Source: Locusta migratoria
Lineage: Eukaryota; Arthropoda; Insecta; Orthoptera; Acrididae
NCBI GenBank assembly: GCA_026315105.1
Contig: CM048746.1
Coordinates: 348,505,548 to 348,569,547, forward strand
Direction of reading: 5' to 3'
Length of the DNA stretch: 64,000 bases
The notes below the pieces were generated by a model. The model was not told where the DNA came from and made no database searches. It saw only the letters and a list, made by a program, of their open reading frames with translations. Shown here piece by piece: positions 56,808 through 64,000 of this stretch (the first letter of the stretch is position 1; every line of letters begins with the position of its first letter). The translations under genes and the position numbers were made by a program.

Positions 56808-58354
56808 CATCCGAATATTGTACCTGGCTTGTGGGCACTATAAGCGCTTCGCGGTAGAGTCACAATGGATCCAAAATGTAAATTAACACTAAGATATTTC
56901 AAATAACAGGAAACAAGTTATTACTCCAATAACTGACATATCAGAAATTACATATAACAATATCTGTGACATAAAACATTCAGTAATCCTTCACGACATT
57001 TAAATTATGAACAAGAGATTTTATGACATCGAAATTCATAAAGTTCAATAGTAATTTGAAGCACTACTACTCTCGGATCGTTTCCTCACAATTGAAACTT
57101 CGTTTCTGTGGCGAGAGGTTTTGTATTAACGGCTTGTTGAACTATTGATTAACAGCAAACATTGCTCTGCTTATCACAAAAAATTTATCTCTACCATAAA
57201 GGGACAAATATTTGTTCACATTTGTGCACTTGGAATGATTTGACGAACTATTGGATTCCGGTTCTGGAAACAAACCCATCACCTGCAGTCATTGCTAGTC
57301 AACCAACAATCGTGTCTTATCGATACTCAGTCATGACAAAATTCTTCAGAGTTGACTAGGCATAAACACGTGTGAAAACAGTATGAGTCTGCAGATCTGA
57401 ACCCGAATTTGATGATAAGTAAGTAAACTCAAATATTAGTAGTCGGATTTTTTCACCAGCAGGGACATATTACGTTATGCCTGGCTGGGAATCAAACTCA
57501 AACTTATCGAAGTCTGTGCAGGAAGAGAGGATTGACGACGTGTATGCGTCTGACAGAAAACAACTGTACTTATCGTTGTTATTAATAGTGCAAAAGAGAC
57601 ATTAAAATTATCCTTCACTATTAGTCCAGTGTGCTCTATCTAGAGCTTCAAATGAAATAATGCATTTTTGTGCTGGGCCAGGATTCGAAACCAAATAAGA
57701 CTTTCGTGGAGCCCTAGAGAAGCCTGCAGTCTCGGACAAAGCAAAGAAATGATCCAGCTATATGGTTCCGAATGGGTCAAATACAGCAAAATTGGATACT
57801 CAAATTAGATCCCCTGTCTAGCAGCTTATTTTCAACGTCTCACGCTAAAATAGTAAGAGATATGTGACTTTAACGCCCAATGGTTTATAAAATAAAGTTT
57901 TGTAACGTACGGAAAACTTTCTGGTGACCGACAATGAGTGCCGTGTAATCTACCTGTTATTGCCAGCAATAAATAACGAGACCACTACGTCTAGATGATG
58001 CCTTAAGGTAAGGTGTGCTTAGCGTGCTACTAGAGGCAATGAAGATAATGTTGCGCGCAATGAAATGATCAAATTACAAGGAAGTTTTTGACATAGAAAT
58101 TATACTAATCTAATATCTGCGGGACGTAAAGACGACTCTCGGCGTCTTATCTCGATGCAAAGACATTGTCAAATTTCAACTATTTCAAAAAATCCTTAGT
58201 TTGAAAAACATCACTGCAGAACGTGAATTTATCAGATAATTCGATTATTACGGTCAATACTGCTCTTATTATCTACAATGCTGATGGTGCACGTATGTTG
58301 TAAATTATTTAAGGCATTTTACTCGTTTTTAGAAGCTGTGTCCAACTACCAAAA

Positions 58355-58358
<4 letters not shown>
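56808..58358. other. No gene seen
   Basis: AT-rich, with possible tRNA-like scraps near 57660-57740 (gggccaggattcgaaacc). No coding region supported. Confidence 0.45.

Positions 58359-58404
<46 letters not shown>
58359..58404. repeat. (AT)n microsatellite
   Basis: About 22 AT units. A second AT run follows at 58878-58898 beyond the GC-rich segment. Confidence 0.9.
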
Positions 58405-58407
<3 letters not shown>

Positions 58408-58875
58408 GTGTCGCACAAGTACAAAGTGCGCGCCACCTACTTTCGCCGCGCGCCGCCATGCATGCACGGCGCGGCGTTCTTCCGACGACAGCCACGAGCG
58501 CCCTCTGCTGGAACCCCGCTCGTGGCCACCACGGAAATATATAGCACTTCGGACTGAGAGAGGAACGAGAGTGCACTTCGGACTGAGATAGCAACGAGTT
58601 AGGACCTTCGTAAGCAGATAGGCACCAGTGAAGACTTTGCTATTGTACAGGCACTAGGCAGGCCTCTAACAACTATGTATCAACATTCTGCCGTACTATG
58701 TAAAAGTTAAGTATTGTTACATTCTGTGCAATATATATCTTTCTAATTTACTCGAGTGTTTATAGTTTCTGGCTGCTCCCCTCCGTACCTGCACCAGCGT
58801 GTCGGTCTCATTCCACTCGGCCACCGACACCTACGACAAGGCTGGGACACAAAAGCGGCGACGAAGTCGGGATAC
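58405..58875 (+). mobile_element. Probable solo LTR inserted in an (AT)n tract
   Basis: The segment begins TGTGGTGTCGCAC and can be read to ...GGGATACA (TG...CA ends). It has a GC-rich promoter-like first half, a TATATA at about 58535-58541, and lies exactly between two AT runs. No coding frame. Its opening resembles gypsy LTRs known from orthopterans, by recollection only. Confidence 0.45.
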
Positions 58876-58920
58876 AAAAATATATATATATATATATACT
58901 TCTGGAGTAAAATGCATTTC

Positions 58921-59121
58921 GTCGGCCGCGGTGACCGAGGGGACTGAGGCGCTTCAGTCACGGTCTGCACGGCCACTACGGTCGGGGGTTCGAATCCCCC
59001 CTCGGGTGTGGATATTTGTGCCGTCCTTAGTTGTAGGTAGTTCATAAGTAGTTTGTAAGTTTAGGGACTGATGACCCCGTAGTTAAGTCCCTTAAGCTTA
59101 ACAAACATTTGAACACTGAAT
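58921..59121 (+). repeat. tRNA-derived SINE-A, full length
   Basis: Flanked by a perfect 13-bp duplication taaaatgcatttc (58908-58920 and 59122-59134). Confidence 0.9.
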
Positions 59122-59134
59122 TAAAATGCATTTC

Positions 59135-59820
59135 AACATGGTTTGTTGATAGCCTTATCTCGGAGCGAGTTGGTTTCCAAAGGCACGGAATACGTAAACT
59201 ACCTCAGTATTGTCAGTTGCTTTTGTATAATATGAGGGTATCCCGTCGTAGAAATAGGTAAACGACTTTTCTTCTTAAGGATTCCCTTTATGTTCAGTCT
59301 GGATAATTGTAGCCTTACCAGGGAAAAGTAAAAAAAATTGACCCTCAACAATGATACTTTCTGCATAACCTATACCTTCGTTTTGCATATGAATAAGCAA
59401 TGGCGGGTAAAAGAAGAAAAGAAAAGAAAAAAATTATAAAAAACACATGTTTTCTAGGTATTTGGAGTCTCTCCCCCCAAGACGAGAGGCCTGGTGCAGC
59501 GCCCCCCCCCCCCTCCCGCCTATTCCGCCACTGCGAATATACTGCCCCATAGCAAGCGAAGACGTAAAGTACGTCCTGCTTCTGTACTGCTCGAACAGTT
59601 GTTATGCCAGAAAAATCGAAACGTAAAACACGCAACTGGTTGCAACTTTCGCAGGACTAAAAAAGAAATACGAATTAATAACTTTATATCACACTCTAAT
59701 TGACTATCACTCAGGTTACTGCACGGAAATTTCGTGACAAACCAAATTAATTTTTCAGCCTTATTCTGTGGTAACCAGAAAGTACCTGGACTCCAATAGA
59801 GTTGCAAAACGTAACCTACA
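59135..59820. other. No gene seen; possible hAT terminus near 59495-59536
   Basis: The minus-strand reading cgcagtggcggaataggcgg followed by a G run resembles the CAGTGGCGGA... G-rich ends of some hAT elements, but no partner end was found. Confidence 0.3.
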
Positions 59821-60014
59821 AATGTTCAAATGGTTATAGAGCTTATGGGACTCAACTACGGGGGTCATCAGTCCCTAAACTTACAAACTACTTATGAACT
59901 AAGACTAAGGACGGCACAAATATCCATGCCCGAGGGGGGATTCAAACCCCCGACCGTAGTGGCCGTGCAGACCGTGACTGGTGCGCCTCAGTCCCCTCGG
60001 CCACCGGGGCCGGC
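59821..60014 (-). repeat. tRNA-derived SINE-A, full length
   Basis: Flanked by cgtaacctaca (59810-59820) and cgtaacttaca (60015-60025), one mismatch. It abuts the Penelope-like element. Confidence 0.88.
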
Positions 60015-60204
60015 CGTAACTTACAATGTTGCCAATTCTCCATTACACTAGTGACAGGCAAACCACATTTACTCGGTGGCTTGCGCTTACGGCGATCTCG
60101 GCTTCGAGGAGCAATACCTCCTTGCATAGAGCAATAAATCTTAATGGCATTTGACATAAAAGCTTTCTGGATGTTGTACCGCACCATGATGTAAGAAGGT
60201 TATT

Positions 60205-60255
60205 ACTTTAATAACCGACGTTTCGGCCAACGTTACAGTGGCCTTCATATGGGTA
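60205..60255 (-). ncRNA. Degenerate hammerhead ribozyme-like motif at the PLE end
   Basis: Minus strand: ATATGAA (in place of CTGATGAA), GGCC-ACTGTAACGTT-GGCC (perfect 4-bp stem II), GAAACGTCGG. Hammerhead motifs are known in PLE terminal repeats of other eukaryotes. The CTGATGA box is mutated here, so activity is unlikely. Confidence 0.5.
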
Positions 60256-60409
60256 TACTGATGTGAGCTGGTTGTTACCATATATTTACTTTCAATTAGA
60301 CTTTACTTCATAATTTTTTTTTTAAATCAGCTATGTTATTGGTGGATTTTTGGCGGAAGAATGGAATGATAGGATGCTGAGGTGGAGGGAGTGGGGGGTT
60401 GGCCGTTGC

Positions 60410-60895
60410 CTATTGCTTCTTGCATAGCGAGACATGATAGACATGATTGGTGTTCATCGGTGAATGGGGTGAGGGCTTCCGTTTCTCTGCTGCTGGCCGT
60501 GGGCCGCGCGGCGGCAGTTGCTTACTGGTGACGCTCGCGGGTTGTGTTGTCAGTGTGGCCTGCTTCGCTGTGATGGCTGGTAGCCAAGAGGGGGCAAGCC
60601 TGAGTCCATCTTCTCTGTTCATGTTGTTTGGGTGTTTTACAATTTCGATGGCTTCCCTTATCGTGCGTTTATCAATTCCTGGTTGCTTGTCGAGTATTCT
60701 GGCATCGTTAAATTTTATCTTTTTGCTGCAATATTGTTGGTGTTCGGCTACTGCAGATTTATTGTGTTGGTCTACTCGAATGTAGCGATCATGTTCGCAT
60801 ATGCGCGTTGCCACTGCCCTCCCTATCTCACCTATGTATACTTCCCCACACTCGCATTCCACCTTGTATACTCCTGATGCGTGTAGTGCTTCTAT
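60410..60895 (-). pseudogene. PLE GIY-YIG endonuclease domain
   Basis: In one frame: KIEALHASGVYKVECECG, EVYIGEIGRAVATRICEHDRYI, KSAVAEHQQYC and IREAIEIVKHPNNMNREDG. GVY...YIG is the GIY-YIG signature, R of ATRI and the EH that follow are the expected Arg/His, and the downstream E (REAIEI) is the metal-binding Glu position. The GIY-YIG core itself looks intact, and the cysteine pair CEC before it fits the family's extra zinc-knuckle-like feature. Confidence 0.85.
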
Positions 60896-60976
60896 CTTGG
60901 CCTTTGTGGAACCAAGTACATCTGGATCTTCTGACCACTATAGAAGAAAGGCTGGACACCAATCCGGCGAAGATGT

Positions 60977-61363
60977 TTAGCAATCCGATCTGTGACGCTT
61001 TTTTACATACGGTAAGCGTGCTGCTAGCTGCTTTTTATTGACTTCCTGCCTAATGCTGTTTCTTTTATTTGTATCCATGTCGATGTCAGCTGTTTTGTTG
61101 TCTTCATCACTTAGGCGCTGCGCGCGAATCGTCAGTGAGCGGATAACAGAGTTCTTCTGTGCGGGGTGGTGCTTTGACTGGGCGTGCAAATACCTGTCGC
61201 TAAGTGTAGGCTTCCGATATAGCCTGTGCCCAAGTGTGCCTTGCCTTGTTTTATAAACTTCCACATCTAGGAATGGAACAGCGCCAACTTCCTCGATCTC
61301 TGATGTAAATGGGATCTTCTTGTGGAATTTGTTCAGATGATCATGAAACTCGTGTAGTTCCAT
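60977..61363 (-). pseudogene. PLE reverse transcriptase, thumb and linker
   Basis: In the same frame as the previous part, after the TGA: ELHEFHDHLNKFHKKIPFTSE, VPFLDVEVYKTRQGTLGHRLYRKP, TLSDRYLHAQSKHHPAQKNS and VIRSLTIRAQRL. These are the hallmark C-terminal RT blocks of PLEs. The frame then shifts (about 60980), and the next block, DRIAKHLRRIGVQPFF, is in another frame. Confidence 0.8.
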
Positions 61364-61369
61364 CTCACC

Positions 61370-62405
61370 GTGGGGTCATATTGCGAACGTATCGTTCACG
61401 AATCTGAACCAGCATCTTGGGCGTAAAGGGGGGGAACAAAGTGCCGTTGCTTTGAAGGTCTCCATGAATATGTCTGCTGCCAACGCAGATAAGAGAGACT
61501 CCATTGCTACTCTGTCTATTTGCTCACAGTATCTTTCTTGCCACTTGAAGTAGGTCGAAGATAAACACAACTGAACCAGTTAGCATGTATCTGGCGGGAC
61601 ATGTTCTTGTAGGATGCGAACAGTTTCGTCTACTGGCACATTGGTGTACAATGATATTACGTCGAAGCTGACCATGGTGTCCGTGGGTAAAATTGTTCCT
61701 TCCTTAATGCGTTGTATAACGCGTGTCGAGTTCTTTAGATACGAGTCACTTTTAACTAGAGGTCTTAGTTTGGAGGCTAGGAACTTTCCCAAATTGTATG
61801 TCGGCGAGTTAATTCCATCCACAATCGGTCGTAAAGGCTGGCCATTCTTGTGTAACTTTGGCACTCCATAAATTCTAGGGGGAACTGGAACGCTTGGAAT
61901 GAGTCCCTTGGCTGTGTCGGCGTCAATCCTTGAGCCCTTAATTGCACTCTTAGTTCCTGGGTCCGTCTTCAGTTCGTTGTAGATGGAATCGTTTAATAAT
62001 TCTTTCATCTTATCCTCATATTTCACTGTGTCCAAGATGACCGTGGCGTTCCTTTTATCTGCCTGAAGTATCACTATTTCATTGTTGTTCTTTAGTTCTG
62101 TGATAGCTGCCCTTTCCTCGCGTCTGAGGTTGTGCTTCGTCGGCTTCCACGGACACGATGATTTCTTCTGTGGGGATCCGCTGAGATTTGATGACAAAGT
62201 TTACACCCTTGCTAAGTACTTCTGTGGCTGCATTGCTGATAGAGTGTGACGAAAGATTTATCACTGTTCGAGATGCATCTATTCGATGTCGATGTGTCGT
62301 TTTATCGAGCTGCTCGAATTTCCTCTTCTGAGGTCTAGCAACAGTTTCATTGGTAGAACATGCTTGCAAGTGGGTGATTTTGTCGACGTTGTCCCTTAAT
62401 GGCAT
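61370..62405 (-). pseudogene. PLE N-terminal region and reverse transcriptase, first part
   Basis: 62079-62405 carries RTVINLSSHSISNAATEVLS and KGVNFVIKSQRIPTEEII, the region just before RT in PLEs. After a frameshift near 62120, 61580-62197 holds EIVILQADKRNATVIL, PRIYGVPKLHKNGQPLRPIV, SPTYNLGKFLA and MVSFDVISLYTNVPV, core PLE RT motifs including the first catalytic Asp (SFDV). A TAA at 61580-61582 interrupts, then the same frame continues LSSTYFKWQERYCEQIDRVA to FRFVNDTFAI, followed by TGA at 61376-61378. The catalytic pair expected as DD reads ND (61391-61396). Confidence 0.85.
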
Positions 62406-62870
62406 TTGCTTAAATGTAAGCTGTGCAGACAGCGTCTTTACGATGCGCCAACTGCCAGTAAATGAAGTGTTTCGGAAATTAATTCAGTGACTCTCCTATT
62501 CAGTAACTGTTGTAGGTAGTTCTCTTTTTCTACGATAAGCGAACTGTTTGGTCCGAAGCGATTTACTATTCTTGCATCACCGGACGCTATTAACATTTTC
62601 AGCATGATACATTTAAATGTTATAAACACATGCAATTGTCTTTATGAATGATTTCGTTGGCGCCACGACTACCACAAACAGGCACAAATGTGGAGACAGC
62701 GTTACAATGATTATAAAACGCACTTCACAAACAAATCTCATAACTTTGCAAGCATGTACTCTTAGTTTCCAATCAGACAAACCATGCATTAATTTTTTCC
62801 CAATGACTGAAAAATGGGACTTCAGCATGTTAATAGTTTCAATGTTAGCTCGTTCCAATTTCTAAGTGAA

Positions 62871-63039
62871 AGGAGAAGCGTTTGTGATGACAATATGAAA
62901 CAAGGAGAAAAATAGCGAGAGTAGTGCCTGGAACACGTAATTTATTTTATAAAGTCAACGATTACAGTCTTACTGCTGCTGATGTTCGAGGATTGGAATT
63001 TATATAGTGGCAACCATTTAATCAATACCGATTCAAAAC
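62871..63039. other. No gene seen
   Basis: Short spacer between the PLE and the mariner fossil. Confidence 0.4.
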
Positions 63040-63720
63040 CATTACATGTTTGCACCTGTTACTGTCCTTCAAAGTAGTCACCAGCGTTGTGTAGAACCCA
63101 TTGCCAGCGATGTGGAAGGCGAAGTATACCGTCAGCAGAGCCTGTTCTGTTGGTGCTAATAGAGCGGTCTGATGCCTGTCAAATCTCTAGAACAGTTCTG
63201 AAGTGAATGTCACGAAACCGTTGCTTCATCTTCGGAAAAAAAAAATCAAAGTAACAAGGACGTAAGTCCGGGGAGTGTGGTGGATGGTACACTACATCCC
63301 AGTCCCATCGACAGAACAGATCACCCACAACTTGCGACGTATCAACACCACCTAGAGAGAAGGCCTTACAACAGGTCGTGAATACGTGACACTTTGAGGC
63401 CGCGGCCGCCATCTGACTGGCCGACCGCTGCGCGGCGTTGGGCGTGGCCCAGCCAACAGCCAATGAGGTGGCGGCCGGGGCCTCTGTGACGTAGGCACGG
63501 CCTGTTGTAAGGCCTTCTCTCTAGGTGGTGTTGGCTGTATGCACCCGCGGATTTTCGTGCAAAATGATGGGTGGGTTGCGCAGAAAGTTTTGCCGCTTAT
63601 TTCGCAAAGCTGAACGGAGGTGATGCTCCAAAAATGAACAGTAATACTGTACATTGACGTCCTCCGTTGTTTCTGTTTCAAAAACATAGTGAGTGTGTTT
63701 CCGTCGATTGCGCGCACGTC
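63040..63720 (-). pseudogene. Mariner transposase fossil interrupted by a foldback MITE
   Basis: Minus strand: right of the MITE, LRNFLRNPPIILHENPR-type residues (the H.NAR.H second catalytic block with Glu for Asp), left of it QVVGDLFCRWDWDVV, HPPHSPDLRPCYFDFFFPKM and RFRDIHFRTVLEI, that is the third block HPPYSPDLAPCDF with Asp changed to Tyr. Only the C-terminal third is recognisable. The insertion falls directly after the second catalytic block. Confidence 0.65.
63343..63533. mobile_element. 191-bp foldback MITE, copy 2
   Basis: Termini CAACACCACCTAGAGAG and its exact complement, extended by AAGGCCTTACAACAGG / CCTGTTGTAAGGCC. The centre is GC-rich (ggccgcggccgccatc). Flanks gacgtat and gctgtat share only gtat. 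The ends match copy 1 (30754-30943), but the interior differs. Confidence 0.75.
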
Positions 63721-64000
63721 AGTGACGTGGAACGGTCGAGTGAATTTGGTCGGAGGTAAGGTAGGTATGTTAATAACCTGTGCTATATAAGCGACAATAG
63801 TAGATTCCATTGCATTGTGTCCCCACAGAATTCTTTCCACTAGTTACATTCCAACCCTAGTAAGTAAAAAAGGATAATCACATAATGGTGGAGTCTTCCA
63901 ATTTCCAAACTCCTAGGAACAAGACAGGGACGAAAGAGACAGGAAGAAGTTTCCCTTAGCGTGGGTGGGATGGGATAGATTTTTCGTAGCTTATTTGTTA
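63721..64000. other. No gene seen
   Basis: Unrecognised right edge of the window. Confidence 0.4.

Larger units (their letters stand above)
60105..62870 (-). mobile_element. Penelope-like element (PLE), decayed
   Basis: Reading the minus strand: N-terminal region, reverse transcriptase, linker, GIY-YIG endonuclease, a 200-bp 3' untranslated part and a terminal-repeat piece with a hammerhead-like motif at about 60220-60250. RT plus GIY-YIG in this order defines PLEs. The boundaries are approximate. Confidence 0.85.

Noticed and set aside
57640..57760. Additional tRNA-like SINE
   Set aside because: Only a gattcgaaacc-like phrase remains; too little to define an element.

Overview
This window looks like a gene-poor, transposon-saturated stretch of a large eukaryotic nuclear genome, most likely an orthopteran insect (grasshopper or locust type). 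The organism call is inference: it rests on a repeat set I recognise as typical of acridid genomes (tRNA-derived SINEs, RTE/CR1-like LINEs, Tc1-like elements, Penelope-like elements) and on long TE-filled introns. There is no operon structure, rRNA, CRISPR array or intact bacterial-type gene. Nearly every long open frame is either a shadow or a TE fossil.

Host gene: the only convincing cellular gene is the 3' end of an SLC22 (organic cation transporter)-like gene on the + strand at the left edge. Three exons are phase-compatible: 200-378 (last membrane helix plus LPET motif), a 57-nt micro-exon at 2950-3006, and a GC-rich terminal exon at 8568-8772. The 8.2 kb between the first and last is filled with a 147-bp tandem repeat, tRNA-like SINEs, and a Tc1-like element (5351-8134) that itself carries a LINE end, a tRNA-like repeat and a SINE.

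TE landscape. 9-17 kb: low-complexity and inverted repeats, a modular tRNA-like element, LINE scraps and a foldback element with a hammerhead-ribozyme-like core. 17-19.3 kb: a LINE reverse transcriptase split by a Tc1-like transposon with a clean TA duplication. 22.9-28.8 kb: an RTE/CR1-like LINE followed by a Ty3/gypsy element with both LTRs, an internal deletion and a SINE inserted. 29.2-33.7 kb: LINE RT with one nonsense codon, a 190-bp foldback MITE, a Tc1-like fossil, LINE ends and a 615-bp foldback. 35.1-40.3 kb: a hAT (ZMYM1-like) element containing LINE insertions. 40-59 kb: SINEs, foldback elements with hammerhead-like cores, a HARBI1-like exon, a Tc1-like fossil and a probable solo LTR. 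60.1-62.9 kb: a Penelope-like element with reverse transcriptase and GIY-YIG endonuclease. 63-63.7 kb: a mariner transposase interrupted by a second copy of the 190-bp foldback.

The strongest recurring theme beyond routine annotation is a set of foldback or solo repeats carrying the hammerhead core pattern (CTGANGA, short hairpin, GAAAC), lying with a Penelope-like element whose own terminal repeat has a degenerate version of the same motif. The second theme is a TSD-flanked tRNA-derived SINE (13 copies or fragments) that dates nested insertions. I see no intact autonomous element.
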